The position numbers and the translations under genes are program-made. Below, in pieces: positions 34,736 through 44,588 of a stretch of 64,000 nt of DNA. The stretch is taken from NCBI RefSeq assembly GCF_900114265.1, contig NZ_FPKV01000001.1, positions 1,364,001 through 1,428,000 on the forward strand, written 5' to 3'. The first letter of the stretch is position 1. Each line of letters starts with the position of its first letter. Source of the stretch: Flaviramulus basaltis. Its GTDB lineage: Bacteria > Bacteroidota > Bacteroidia > Flavobacteriales > Flavobacteriaceae. Under the pieces are notes generated by a model, which worked only from the letters and a program-made list of their open reading frames with translations, was not told where the DNA came from and searched no databases.

Positions 34736-35686
34736 ATGAGAGGACACGTTTACAAATCTACAGGTAGCTGGTACACAGTTAAAACCGATTTAGGGCATAC
34801 TTATGAATGCCGTATAAAGGGTAAATTCCGTTTAAAAGGTATTAAAAGCACGAACCCAATTGCTGTTGGAGATTTTGTGGATTTTGAGGTTGAAACTGAT
34901 AACGATCAAGAATCCGGTGTTATTCATAACATACATGATAGAAAAAATTATATCGTTAGAAAGTCGGTAAATCTATCAAAGCAAACACATATTATTGCAG
35001 CTAATTTAGATCAGGTTTTTTTAATAATTACTATTAATAATCCGCCAACATTAACCAGTTTTATAGACCGATTTTTAGTAACAGCAGAAGCTTATTCCAT
35101 AAAAACAGTATTACTATTTAATAAAATAGATACTTATGATGAAGAAACCCTAAATGAAGTAAAGTTTTTAGCTCATATATATAGAAAAATCGGCTATGAG
35201 TGTATAGGCATATCAGCAAAAACAGGTAAAAATATAGATAAGGTAAAGGCATTAATGCTTGATAAAGTAAGTATGTTTTCAGGACATTCAGGCGTTGGTA
35301 AATCGACACTAGTAAATGCTATTGAGCCAAATTTAAATATTAAAACAAAAGAAATTTCTACGCAACATATGCAAGGGCAGCATACTACAACTTTTGCAGA
35401 AATGTTTGATTTAAGTTTTCCTGCGCAAATTATAGATACACCAGGAATTAAAGGCTTTGGTGTGGTAGATATGGAAAAAGAAGAAATTGGCGATTATTTT
35501 CCCGAAATTTTTAAATTAAAACAAGATTGTAAGTTTAATAATTGTTTACACATTCAAGAACCTAATTGTGCTGTAAAGGAAGCTTTGGATAATGATGAAA
35601 TTGCATTTTCGCGTTACCGCAGTTATTTGCAAATTGTTGAAGGAGAAGATGAACATTACAGAACCGATATTTGGGATAAAGAATAA
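34736..35686 (+). CDS. rsgA: Ribosome small-subunit maturation GTPase RsgA
   Basis: This is a circularly permuted GTPase with an N-terminal OB fold (GHVYKSTGSWYTV). The order is G4 FNKID, then G1 GHSGVGKS, then G3 DTPGIKGFG. A zinc knuckle follows (CKFNNCLHIQEPNC). It releases or checks the 30S subunit in late assembly. The start at ATG 34736 fits the OB fold; a GTG at 34685 inside the terminator hairpin would add 17 residues with no homology. It is followed after 2 nt by dtd. Confidence 0.95.
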   Translation: MRGHVYKSTGSWYTVKTDLGHTYECRIKGKFRLKGIKSTNPIAVGDFVDFEVETDNDQESGVIHNIHDRKNYIVRKSVNLSKQTHIIAANLDQVFLIITINNPPTLTSFIDRFLVTAEAYSIKTVLLFNKIDTYDEETLNEVKFLAHIYRKIGYECIGISAKTGKNIDKVKALMLDKVSMFSGHSGVGKSTLVNAIEPNLNIKTKEISTQHMQGQHTTTFAEMFDLSFPAQIIDTPGIKGFGVVDMEKEEIGDYFPEIFKLKQDCKFNNCLHIQEPNCAVKEALDNDEIAFSRYRSYLQIVEGEDEHYRTDIWDKE

Positions 35687-35688
35687 GA

Positions 35689-36141
35689 ATGAAAGTAGTT
35701 ATTCAAAGAGTTTCTAGTGCAAGTGTTACAATTGAAGGAGTTAAAGTGGCTTCAATTTCAAACGGAGTTTTAATTCTTTTAGGTATTGTAAATGATGATG
35801 CCCAAGAGGATATTAATTGGCTTTCAAACAAAATAGTAAACCTTCGAATTTTTGGTGATGAAAATGATGTGATGAATAAATCTCTTTTAGATATTAATGG
35901 AGATGCAATTGTAGTAAGTCAGTTTACATTGCACGCTTTAACAAAAAAAGGAAACAGACCAAGTTACATAAAAGCAGCAAAACCAGAAGCTGCCATTCCA
36001 CTTTATGAAGCCTTTGTGAAACAACTAGAAATAGACTTAGGTAAACCAATTCAAACAGGGCAATTTGGAGCAGATATGAAGGTTGAGCTTCTTAATGATG
36101 GTCCCGTAACGATTATAATAGACTCAAAAAATAAAGAATAA
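35689..36141 (+). CDS. dtd: D-aminoacyl-tRNA deacylase
   Basis: It removes D-amino acids (and glycine) mischarged on tRNA. The 150 residues show the family's MKVVIQRVSSASVTI start, SQFTLHALTKKGNRPSY with the catalytic SQFTL motif, and the cross-subunit GP motif in NDGPVTIIID. It is packed between rsgA (2-nt gap) and a membrane protein gene that overlaps its stop by one base. Confidence 0.95.
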   Translation: MKVVIQRVSSASVTIEGVKVASISNGVLILLGIVNDDAQEDINWLSNKIVNLRIFGDENDVMNKSLLDINGDAIVVSQFTLHALTKKGNRPSYIKAAKPEAAIPLYEAFVKQLEIDLGKPIQTGQFGADMKVELLNDGPVTIIIDSKNKE

Positions 36142-36659
36142 TGGCATCTATTTTTGGTCATAGCATTGTTGGGTTTACGTTAACAAAAGTTATTGATTCA
36201 AAAAACACAAAATGGTTATTACTTGCTGCTATTTTTTCAACTATTCTACCAGATTTTGATGTTATTGCTTTTCATTTTGGAATACCATATGAGGCTCCTT
36301 TTGGTCATAGAGGTTTTACGCATTCCATCTTTTTTGCGATTATATGGGCATTATTTTTAATGTTTTTATTAGATAGAAAACATAAGCTAATATGGTTTTC
36401 AGTTATTTTTTTATCTACTTTTTCTCACGGACTTTTAGACGCTATGACATCAGGTGGCAAGGGCGTTGGGTTTTTAATTCCTTTTTGCAATGAACGTTTC
36501 TTTTTTTCATTCAGAGGTATAAAAGTATCTCCAATAGGTATTAATAAGTTTTTTTCTAATTGGGGAGTTCAAGTTATTTTAAGTGAATTAAAGTATGTAT
36601 TTCTGCCATGTTTTTTTATATTTGGTTTAAGAATCTTAATTAAACCTAATAATAGCTAA
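36141..36659 (+). CDS. YdjM-like metal-dependent hydrolase membrane protein
   Basis: This 172-residue inner-membrane protein has about four hydrophobic segments. It shows the DUF457/YdjM pattern of metal-type residues: GHSIVG near the start, ILPDFDVI, GHRGFTHSIF and FSHGLLDAMTSGGKG. These His/Asp clusters are the basis of the 'metal-dependent hydrolase' name. The substrate is unknown; in E. coli the relative is LexA-regulated, but no such site was recognised here. The ATG overlaps the dtd stop. Confidence 0.88.
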   Translation: MASIFGHSIVGFTLTKVIDSKNTKWLLLAAIFSTILPDFDVIAFHFGIPYEAPFGHRGFTHSIFFAIIWALFLMFLLDRKHKLIWFSVIFLSTFSHGLLDAMTSGGKGVGFLIPFCNERFFFSFRGIKVSPIGINKFFSNWGVQVILSELKYVFLPCFFIFGLRILIKPNNS

Positions 36660-36732
36660 GGGTTTTACTCTCGAATTAATTGTTCTTAAATTTTACTAAA
36701 AATTAGTATATAATAATTTTTAACTATTATTT

Positions 36733-38646
36733 ATGATTAATAAAAATTACGTTTATTTATTATTCCTACTTTCATTTTTATTCACTTTTTCTCAAGAAAA
36801 CTTATATTCAAGTTTAACAATTCCAGATAATTTAAAAGAAAATGCTAATGCAGTTATTAGATTGAACGAAATTACCGTTTCGTTAAGATCTCCTAACGAA
36901 TTGTATGTGAAAGAAAAAAGAATTATAACTATTTTAAATGAGCAAGGGGATAGGAATATTGACGCTTACTTACATTATGATAATAATGTAAGTATAAAAA
37001 CATTGCAAGTTTTAGTTTTTGATGCTTTTGGTGAAGAAATTAAAAAAATTAGGACTAAAGATTTTAAAGATGTTAGTGCTGTAAATGGAGGTACATTATA
37101 TTCAGATTCTAGAGTAAAATATTTGGAATACACATCAATTTCTTATCCATATACTATAGAATTCATAAGTGAAACAACTAACAGTAGCACAGCATTTTTA
37201 CCGTCTTTTAGACCAATTGATGATTATTTTGTAGCTATAGAAAACAGTAGCTATTCAATAAGCTATTCAGAAAACATTTCAATTCGGAAAAAAGAAAAAA
37301 ACTTTGAGGAGATTGAAATAGAAAAAGAAGATATAAATGGTCATGTAGCTTATAAAGTTAAAGATGTAAAAGCCTTTAAACCTGAAGATTATAGTCCATC
37401 TTTAATAGACATTACACCAAATGTATTATTTGCTTCAAAGCAATTTACTTTAGAGGGGGTTTATGCAGAAGTTGAGAATTGGAATGATTTTGGAAAATGG
37501 ATGTATCATGATTTGATTAAAGGGACTTATGATTTACCTGAAAGTACCATAATTAAGATAAGAGATTTAGTTAAAGATGAAACAAATAATATTGATAAAG
37601 CAAAAAAAATATACCAATATGTTCAAGATAAAGTAAGATATATTAGTGTACAAGTAGGTATTGGAGGCTGGAAACCTTTTAATGCTTCTTATGTTGATGC
37701 GGTTAGTTATGGTGATTGTAAGGCACTAACAAATTATACAATGTCACTTTTAAAAGCGGTAGATATTGAGTCAAATTATAGTGTGATATATGCCGGTAAG
37801 TCACAAAGAAATTTTGAAAAGGATTTTGCTATAATGCAAGGAAATCATGCCATTTTATCCATACCTAATGGAGATGAAACGCTTTGGCTAGAATGTACCA
37901 GCCAAAAATTACCATTCGGGTTTATTGGTGATTTTACAGATGATAGAGATGCATTAGTAATAACTCCAGAAGGGGGTGAAATTCAACATACAAAAAAATA
38001 TAAAACCGAAGATAATAGACAGTTAGTAAAAGGAGAATGTATAATTGATGATGGTGGAGCAATTCAAGTAAATGTAAATATAACATCAGAAGGTATTCAA
38101 TATAACGATAAGTATTGGTTAGAAACCGAAATTGAACGTGATTTAGATTTGCATTATAAAAAAAGATGGAGATATGTTAATAATATTATCATAGATAGTT
38201 TTAATATTATAAATGATAAATCTAACATTAAATTTATTGAAGACATTAGTTTTAACGCAACTAATTACACAAAAAAAGCAGCAAATAGAATGTTACTAAC
38301 CGTTAATGTCCTAAATAGAAATACAAATATTCCAGATCGTTATAGAAGTAGAAAATATCCTTTAAAAATTAAAAGAGGTTTTATTGATGAAGATGAAGTT
38401 GAAATTAAATTACCAGAAGGTTATAAAATTGAGTCATTACCAAAAAATATAGTTTTAGAAAATAAGTTTGGTAGTTTTAAAACAGAAATTATAGTAAAAA
38501 ATGAAAATACAATAATTTATAAAAGGGAATTTATTATAAAGGATGGTGACTATCCGAAAGAAGATTACAGCAACTTTAGAGATTTTTATAAAGAAGTATT
38601 AAAACAAGATAATGCAAAAGTAGCATTAATTAAAAGCCAACCATAG
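36733..38646 (+). CDS. DUF3857 / transglutaminase-like exported protein with intact Cys-His
   Basis: The signal peptide ends LFTFSQ. A DUF3857 beta domain (~40-260) is followed by a transglutaminase-like core (~265-410) and a C-terminal DUF3858-like domain. The core keeps Cys329 (YGDCKALTNY) and His372 (QGNHAI). The third position is Glu in LWLECT, where Asp is common. It is probably a periplasmic or surface enzyme acting on peptides. It is directly followed (no gap) by a second DUF3857 gene that has lost the Cys and His. Confidence 0.88.
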   Translation: MINKNYVYLLFLLSFLFTFSQENLYSSLTIPDNLKENANAVIRLNEITVSLRSPNELYVKEKRIITILNEQGDRNIDAYLHYDNNVSIKTLQVLVFDAFGEEIKKIRTKDFKDVSAVNGGTLYSDSRVKYLEYTSISYPYTIEFISETTNSSTAFLPSFRPIDDYFVAIENSSYSISYSENISIRKKEKNFEEIEIEKEDINGHVAYKVKDVKAFKPEDYSPSLIDITPNVLFASKQFTLEGVYAEVENWNDFGKWMYHDLIKGTYDLPESTIIKIRDLVKDETNNIDKAKKIYQYVQDKVRYISVQVGIGGWKPFNASYVDAVSYGDCKALTNYTMSLLKAVDIESNYSVIYAGKSQRNFEKDFAIMQGNHAILSIPNGDETLWLECTSQKLPFGFIGDFTDDRDALVITPEGGEIQHTKKYKTEDNRQLVKGECIIDDGGAIQVNVNITSEGIQYNDKYWLETEIERDLDLHYKKRWRYVNNIIIDSFNIINDKSNIKFIEDISFNATNYTKKAANRMLLTVNVLNRNTNIPDRYRSRKYPLKIKRGFIDEDEVEIKLPEGYKIESLPKNIVLENKFGSFKTEIIVKNENTIIYKREFIIKDGDYPKEDYSNFRDFYKEVLKQDNAKVALIKSQP

Positions 38647-40653
38647 ATGAGATTTTCAATTTTTTTACTAGTATTCAGTATAGGTGTTACAGGGTTTTCT
38701 CAAGATTATGATTTTGGAAAAATTTCAGAAGAAGAATTACAAGAGAAATTTAACCCTTTAGATTCTTCAGCAAGTGCAACCTATTTATACAAATACAGAA
38801 GAACATATTATAATTATGTTCAAAATCAAGGCTTTCAATTAATAACAGATGTCCATGAAAGGATTAAAATTTATAATAAAGAAGGATTTGATTATGCAAC
38901 TAAATCTATAATGCTTTACAGGGATAATTCAATTAGAGAAAAGGTAAATAGTTTAAAAGCTTACACATACAATTTAATTGATAATAAGATAGAAGACGTA
39001 AAGTTAAAAAAGGATGGTATTTTCGATACAGAAAAGTCTAGTTTTTATGATGAAACTAAATTTACAATGCCAAATGTAAAGGAAGGTTCAGTAATTGAAT
39101 ATCAATATAAAATGGTTTCTCCATTTTATACAAATGTTGAAGAATTTCAATTTCAGCATGATATACCAATTAAAAAATTGACAGCAAAATTTGAAGTTCC
39201 TGAGTATTTCAATTTTAAAGTAAATACAAAAGGATTTTTACAAGTAACACCTAAAACAATACCCAAAAGAGATAAAATAATTTTTAACGATAAAGAAAGA
39301 GTGTATGACGGGAGAACAGTAAGTACAAAATTTAGTTCATCTAACTTAGAATTTACAAAGGATATTACTACATATGATTTGGAAAATATACCATCATTAA
39401 AAGACGAACCCTATGTGAATAATATTGATAATTATAGATCGTCAGTAAAATATGAAATATCATATGTTAAATTTCCAAATTCTCCAATAGATTATTATTC
39501 AACGACATGGGAAGATGTGGTTAAGTCAATTTATAAAAGCCCAAATTTTGGAGAAGAATTAAATAAAACCGGTTATTTTGAAAACGATATAGATGCTCTG
39601 GTAAATGGAGTTTCAGATCCAGTAAAAAAAATATTTTTAATTTTTAATTTTGTTAAATCAAAAGTAAAATGGAATGAATATTATGGAAAATTCGCAGAAG
39701 ATGGTGTAAGAAAAGCTTATAAAGATCAGGTTGGGAATGTTGCAGAAATTAATTTAATGCTAACTTCTATGCTTCGTTATGCAGGTTTAAACGCTAATCC
39801 AGTTTTAATTAGTACAAGAAATAATGGTATTCCATTATTTCCAACAAGAGAAGGGTATAACTACGTTATTTCTTGTGTTGAAATGCCAGAAGGAACTATT
39901 TTACTAGATGCAACAAGTAAATACGGCTCTCCCAATATTTTACCTTATAGAGCTTTAAATTGGGATGGTAGAATTATTACAAAAGACGGGAATTCAACTT
40001 TAATAAATTTATACCCGAAAACGAACTCAAAAAATACAGTAACCCTAATGGTCAAATTAGATGAAGAAGGAACTGTTGAAGGGAATTACCGAATTATAAA
40101 AACAAACCATAACGCATTATCTTACAGAGGACAGTATAATGATACCGATGAAGATGCCTTTTTAGAAAAGCTGGAAAATAAATATGGAGGTTTAGAAATT
40201 TCGGAATTTATGGTTACTAATGCAAAAGATTTATCTAAACCAGTTGCGGAAACCTATAAGTTTGTAAAAGAGAGTCAGGCAGATATTATTGGGGATAAAA
40301 TTTATTTTTCACCATTATTCTTTATGGCTACAAAAGAAAATCCTTTTAAACTGGAAAAAAGAGAATTCCCAGTAGATTTTGGTTATCCTTCAGAAAGTGT
40401 TTATAGAGTTATAATAAATTTGCCTGAAGGATATGCTGTTGAATCATTGCCAGAAACTACTGCAATGGCATTACCAGATAATTTAGGGACATTTAAATAT
40501 GAAATATCACAAAAAGGATCAATTATTAATTTATACATAAGTACTGAAATTAATCAATCAGTAATTTCTCCAATATATTATGATGCCTTGAAAGAGTATT
40601 TTAAATTGTTAATTGAAAAAGAAAATGAACAAATAGTTTTAACTAAATCATAA
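38647..40653 (+). CDS. DUF3857 / transglutaminase-like exported protein, probable pseudoenzyme
   Basis: This 668-residue paralogue of the preceding protein has a signal peptide (GVTGFSQ), DUF3857 domain and a transglutaminase-like region near 320-450. Where the active form has GDCKALT, this one has GNVAEINLML, so the catalytic Cys is absent. The His region reads YNYVISCVE, so His is absent too. The LLDATS Asp motif remains. It probably binds substrate or partners without catalysis. It is co-transcribed with its paralogue and followed without a gap by mazG-like. Confidence 0.87.
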   Translation: MRFSIFLLVFSIGVTGFSQDYDFGKISEEELQEKFNPLDSSASATYLYKYRRTYYNYVQNQGFQLITDVHERIKIYNKEGFDYATKSIMLYRDNSIREKVNSLKAYTYNLIDNKIEDVKLKKDGIFDTEKSSFYDETKFTMPNVKEGSVIEYQYKMVSPFYTNVEEFQFQHDIPIKKLTAKFEVPEYFNFKVNTKGFLQVTPKTIPKRDKIIFNDKERVYDGRTVSTKFSSSNLEFTKDITTYDLENIPSLKDEPYVNNIDNYRSSVKYEISYVKFPNSPIDYYSTTWEDVVKSIYKSPNFGEELNKTGYFENDIDALVNGVSDPVKKIFLIFNFVKSKVKWNEYYGKFAEDGVRKAYKDQVGNVAEINLMLTSMLRYAGLNANPVLISTRNNGIPLFPTREGYNYVISCVEMPEGTILLDATSKYGSPNILPYRALNWDGRIITKDGNSTLINLYPKTNSKNTVTLMVKLDEEGTVEGNYRIIKTNHNALSYRGQYNDTDEDAFLEKLENKYGGLEISEFMVTNAKDLSKPVAETYKFVKESQADIIGDKIYFSPLFFMATKENPFKLEKREFPVDFGYPSESVYRVIINLPEGYAVESLPETTAMALPDNLGTFKYEISQKGSIINLYISTEINQSVISPIYYDALKEYFKLLIEKENEQIVLTKS

Positions 40654-40980
40654 ATGAATATTCAAGACGCACAAAAAGAAGTAGATAACTGGATAAAAGA
40701 CCACGGTGTACGTTATTTTAACGAGCTTACTAATATGGCACAACTTACAGAAGAAGTTGGTGAAGTAGCTCGTATTATAGCTCGTAGGTATGGTGAACAA
40801 AGTGAAAAAGAAAGCGATAAAGATAAAGACCTTGGAGAAGAACTTGCCGATGTATTGTTTGTTGTATTATGTTTAGCAAACCAAACAGGTGTAGATTTAC
40901 AAAAAGCATTTGATAAAAGAATGGATAAGAAAGCAAAACGCGACCACGATAGGCATCATAATAACGAAAAATTAAAGTAA
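40654..40980 (+). CDS. MazG-like nucleotide pyrophosphohydrolase
   Basis: This all-alpha NTP pyrophosphatase of 108 residues has metal-binding EEVGEVAR (EExxE) and EELADVLFVV (ExxD). It may clean non-canonical nucleotides. It starts right after the DUF3857 pseudoenzyme gene. A TAAATTTG box overlaps its stop codon (40978-40985) and may serve aroA. Confidence 0.9.
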   Translation: MNIQDAQKEVDNWIKDHGVRYFNELTNMAQLTEEVGEVARIIARRYGEQSEKESDKDKDLGEELADVLFVVLCLANQTGVDLQKAFDKRMDKKAKRDHDRHHNNEKLK

Positions 40981-41018
40981 ATTTGCAGCTTGTTTAAATA
41001 CACATATTTATAAGTTAG

Positions 41019-42242
41019 ATGCATATTACACTTCAAAAATCTAAAATTGCAAAGCAATCTTCAATAAAAATAACGGGATCAAAAAGCGAATCTAATCGCT
41101 TGTTGTTACTCCAAGCATTATACCCGGATTTTAAATTAGAAAACGTTTCAAATTCAGATGATAGTAACTTAATGACTAACGCTTTAAGCTCTCAGTCAAA
41201 TTTAGTTGATATTCATCACGCAGGAACAGCAATGCGATTTTTAACGGCTTATTTTTCAATTCAAGAAGGTCGGCAAGTTGTGCTTACAGGTTCTAAACGT
41301 ATGAAAGAACGACCAATTAAAATTTTGGCGGAAGCACTTCAGGATTTAGGAGCAGAAATTAGTTATGTAGAAAATGAAGGTTTTCCTCCAATAAAAATTA
41401 AAGGAAAAAGTCTAACTAAAAACAAAGTATCCTTAAAAGCGAATGTAAGTAGCCAGTATATTTCGGCATTATTGTTAGTCGCATCCAAACTTGAAAACGG
41501 TTTAGAATTAACACTTGAGGGAGAAATAACATCTATTCCTTATATAAATATGACTCTAAGTTTATTGGATGAAATTGGAGTAGAATCATCATTTATTAAA
41601 AATGTTATTACTGTAAAACCGAACACTAAATCTTTAAAGCCAAAAACACTTACTGTTGAGTCAGATTGGTCGTCGGCATCATACTATTTTAGTATTGTAG
41701 CCTTAAGTGAGGTAGGGACAGAAGTAACCATATCATCTTATAAAGAAAGCTCATTACAAGGCGATTCAGTTTTGGTTAATATTTATAAACACTTTGGAGT
41801 TACTTCTAATTTTAAAGGTAATAGTTTAACATTAAAAAAGGAAGCTATAGATCTTGAGCCTCTAATATTAAATTTAAAAAACGCTCCAGATATTGCACAA
41901 ACGATAGCCGTAACTTGTTTTGCTTTAGGAATGTCTTGCAATTTAACAGGGCTTCATACACTTAAAATTAAAGAAACAGATAGATTAGTTGCTTTAAAAA
42001 AAGAGATTGAAAAATTAGGTGGTAAAGTAGAAATTACTAATGAATCTTTAAAGTTGGAGCCATCAAAAAATATTAAAGAATTCGTTTCAATTGAAACATA
42101 TAACGATCACAGAATGGCTATGGCATTTGCACCATTAGCACTTAAAACATCAATTCTCATTGAAGATGCTGAAGTGGTTTCAAAATCTTATCCTACCTTT
42201 TGGGACGACCTAAAATCTATTGGATTTAAAATAACTAAATAA
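41019..42242 (+). CDS. aroA: 3-phosphoshikimate 1-carboxyvinyltransferase (EPSP synthase)
   Basis: It transfers enolpyruvate from PEP to shikimate-3-phosphate. The catalytic set is complete: KSESNR at 22-27, APDIAQ, KETDRL, YNDHRMAM and SKSYPTFW. The PEP loop reads HAGTAMRF, with Phe at the position of Pro101 in the E. coli enzyme. This is a site known to affect glyphosate response in other EPSPSs. Length is 407 residues, shorter than E. coli's 427. It stands apart from the aromatic operon at 30.7-34.6 kb. Confidence 0.93.
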   Translation: MHITLQKSKIAKQSSIKITGSKSESNRLLLLQALYPDFKLENVSNSDDSNLMTNALSSQSNLVDIHHAGTAMRFLTAYFSIQEGRQVVLTGSKRMKERPIKILAEALQDLGAEISYVENEGFPPIKIKGKSLTKNKVSLKANVSSQYISALLLVASKLENGLELTLEGEITSIPYINMTLSLLDEIGVESSFIKNVITVKPNTKSLKPKTLTVESDWSSASYYFSIVALSEVGTEVTISSYKESSLQGDSVLVNIYKHFGVTSNFKGNSLTLKKEAIDLEPLILNLKNAPDIAQTIAVTCFALGMSCNLTGLHTLKIKETDRLVALKKEIEKLGGKVEITNESLKLEPSKNIKEFVSIETYNDHRMAMAFAPLALKTSILIEDAEVVSKSYPTFWDDLKSIGFKITK

Positions 42243-42257
42243 TAATCACGCTTTTAC

Positions 42258-42289
42258 TTGACAACCCCTACTCTCAGATTGTATATTTG
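42258..42289 (+). promoter_or_regulatory. Promoter of queA
   Basis: TTG (42258-42260), a 21-nt spacer and TATATTTG (42282-42289) match the Bacteroidota primary promoter consensus exactly. The queA ATG is 32 nt downstream of the box. This is the clearest promoter in the window. Confidence 0.8.
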
Positions 42290-42321
42290 CAATCTTGTTA
42301 AAAAAAAGCAAAATTTAATAT

Positions 42322-43371
42322 ATGAAATTATCACACTTCGGTTTCAATTTGCCAGATGAATTATTAGCAGAATATCCAGCAGAAAATAGAGATGAATCTC
42401 GTTTAATGGTTTTAGATAGAAAAAAACAAACCATCGAACATAAAATGTTTAAAGACATTATCGATTACTTTGATGAAGATGATGTTTTAATTCTAAACAA
42501 CACTAAAGTATTTCCTGCTAGATTATACGGTAATAAAGAAAAAACAGGTGCCAGAATTGAAGTATTTCTTTTAAGAGAATTAAATGAAGAGCAACGTCTT
42601 TGGGATGTTTTAGTAGATCCTGCACGTAAAATAAGAATTGGTAACAAGCTATATTTTGGAGATGATGATACATTAGTAGCAGAGGTTATTGATAACACAA
42701 CATCTAGAGGACGTACACTACGTTTTTTATATGATGGATCTTACAGAGAGTTTCGTTTAAAATTAACCCAATTAGGAGAAACACCACTTCCTAAATACAT
42801 AAAAAGAGGAGTTGAGGCAGAAGATGAAGAGCGTTATCAAACAATTTTCGCAAAAAATGAAGGAGCTGTAGCTGCACCAACTGCAGGACTTCACTTTTCA
42901 AAACATTTACTAAAACGCTTAGAAATTAAAGGAGTAAACTTTGCTGAAGTTACATTACATGTAGGTTTAGGTACGTTTAACCCTGTTGAGGTAGAAGATT
43001 TATCCAAACATAAAATGGATAGCGAAGAGCTTAAAATTGATGAAAAAGCAGTAAATATTGTAAACACAGGTATCAAAAATAAAAAACGTGTATGTGCAGT
43101 AGGAACTACTGCAATGAGAGCAATAGAAACAGCTGTGTCTTCAAGTGGCAAGTTAAACGAAATAGATGGCTGGACAAATAAATTCATTTTTCCTCCATAC
43201 GATTTTAGTATAGCAAACTGTATGATAACTAATTTTCATACACCAAAATCGACTCTATTAATGATGGTTTCAGCATTTGCAGGGCATGATTTTATTAAAA
43301 GAGCTTACGAGGAAGCCGTAAAAGAAAAGTACAAGTTTTACAGTTATGGCGATGCCATGTTAATTATATAA
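42322..43371 (+). CDS. queA: tRNA preQ1(34) S-adenosylmethionine ribosyltransferase-isomerase
   Basis: It adds the ribosyl group of SAM to preQ1 at tRNA position 34 in queuosine synthesis. The 349 residues carry [12 protein letters not shown] near the start, [34 protein letters not shown] and [18 protein letters not shown], all characteristic. It has its own promoter and an intrinsic terminator directly after the stop, so it appears to be a single-gene unit. Confidence 0.97.
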   Translation: MKLSHFGFNLPDELLAEYPAENRDESRLMVLDRKKQTIEHKMFKDIIDYFDEDDVLILNNTKVFPARLYGNKEKTGARIEVFLLRELNEEQRLWDVLVDPARKIRIGNKLYFGDDDTLVAEVIDNTTSRGRTLRFLYDGSYREFRLKLTQLGETPLPKYIKRGVEAEDEERYQTIFAKNEGAVAAPTAGLHFSKHLLKRLEIKGVNFAEVTLHVGLGTFNPVEVEDLSKHKMDSEELKIDEKAVNIVNTGIKNKKRVCAVGTTAMRAIETAVSSSGKLNEIDGWTNKFIFPPYDFSIANCMITNFHTPKSTLLMMVSAFAGHDFIKRAYEEAVKEKYKFYSYGDAMLII

Positions 43372-43376
43372 ATTTT

Positions 43377-43404
43377 AAAAAGCCTTGTTTATTCAAGGCT
43401 TTTT
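43377..43404 (+). terminator. Intrinsic terminator after queA
   Basis: An 11-bp stem (AAAAAGCCTTG with CAAGGCTTTTT) around a 6-nt loop is followed by more T residues. It begins 5 nt after the queA stop. Confidence 0.9.
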
Positions 43405-43522
43405 AGTTTTTACTGTATTCCCAAATTAAATTCAGTGGAGTATTATATTAAAATCTTTTTGCTCTAATTCCAAAAGTAAATCATAGCTGCAATTATAATT
43501 CGTTAATCAAAATCCCTTTCAC

Positions 43523-43530
43523 TATTTTTG
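43523..43530 (+). promoter_or_regulatory. Promoter -7 box of rlmN
   Basis: TATTTTTG fits TAnnTTTG and lies 8 nt before the rlmN ATG, implying a very short leader. No TTG was found at the expected upstream spacing. Confidence 0.5.
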
Positions 43531-43538
43531 CATCACTT

Positions 43539-44579
43539 ATGGCAACAGGTAAAAAAGACATACGCGCATTAACCAAAGAGCAATTAAGAGATTTCTTTGT
43601 AAAGGAAGGAGATAAAGCCTTTAGAGGAAATCAAGTTTATGAGTGGCTTTGGCAAAAATCGGCACACACTTTTGATGATATGACTAATGTTTCAAAAGAA
43701 ACTCGCCAAATGCTCGAAGATAACTTTGTTATCAATCATATAAAGGTTGATACTATGCAGCGTAGTAGTGATGGAACGGTTAAAAATGCAGTGCGTTTAC
43801 ATGATGGCTTAATAGTAGAATCGGTTTTAATACCAACTAAAACTAGAACGACAGCTTGTGTTTCAAGTCAAGTAGGTTGTAGTTTGGATTGTAAATTTTG
43901 TGCAACGTCGCGTTTAAAACGTATGCGTAATTTAAATCCAGATGAAATTTACGATCAAGTAGTTGCAATTGACAACGAAAGCAGATTATATTATAATAGA
44001 CCATTAAGTAATATTGTATTTATGGGTATGGGAGAACCACTCATGAATTATAATAATGTTATAAAAGCTATAGATAAAATTACTTCAGATGAAGGTTTAG
44101 GTATGTCACCAAAGCGTATTACGGTTTCAACTTCTGGAGTACCTAAAATGATTAAAAAAATGGCAGATGATGAAGTTAAATTTAATTTAGCAGTTTCATT
44201 ACATTCAGCTATTGATGAAGTAAGAACATCTATAATGCCGTTCAATGAAACCTTTCCTTTAACGGATTTAAAAGAAGCTTTAGAATATTGGTATGCTAAA
44301 ACCAAACGCAAAATAAGTTATGAATATGTGGTTTGGAATGGTATTAATGATTCACAAAAAGATATTGATGCCTTTGTTGAGTTCTGTAAATATGTGCCTT
44401 GTAAAGTCAATATTATAGAATACAATCCAATTGATGATGGCGAATTTCAACAAGCTACAAATGAAGCTTTAGAAAATTATATTAGTAATTTAGAGAAAAA
44501 TAGAATAGTAGTTAATGTGCGCCGAAGCAGAGGTAAAGATATTGATGCAGCTTGTGGGCAATTGGCAAATAAAAGCTAA
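43539..44579 (+). CDS. rlmN: Dual-specificity rRNA/tRNA adenine-C2 methyltransferase RlmN
   Basis: This radical SAM enzyme methylates A2503 of 23S rRNA and A37 of some tRNAs. The [4Fe-4S] motif CSLDCKFC has C114, C118 and C121. The late DAACGQL carries the second mechanistic cysteine. FMGMGEPLMNYNN and SVSLHS-like (LAVSLHSAIDEVR) are typical. Length is 346 residues. The polyprenyl synthase gene starts 9 nt downstream. Confidence 0.96.
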   Translation: MATGKKDIRALTKEQLRDFFVKEGDKAFRGNQVYEWLWQKSAHTFDDMTNVSKETRQMLEDNFVINHIKVDTMQRSSDGTVKNAVRLHDGLIVESVLIPTKTRTTACVSSQVGCSLDCKFCATSRLKRMRNLNPDEIYDQVVAIDNESRLYYNRPLSNIVFMGMGEPLMNYNNVIKAIDKITSDEGLGMSPKRITVSTSGVPKMIKKMADDEVKFNLAVSLHSAIDEVRTSIMPFNETFPLTDLKEALEYWYAKTKRKISYEYVVWNGINDSQKDIDAFVEFCKYVPCKVNIIEYNPIDDGEFQQATNEALENYISNLEKNRIVVNVRRSRGKDIDAACGQLANKS

Positions 44580-44588
44580 ATTGAGCTA

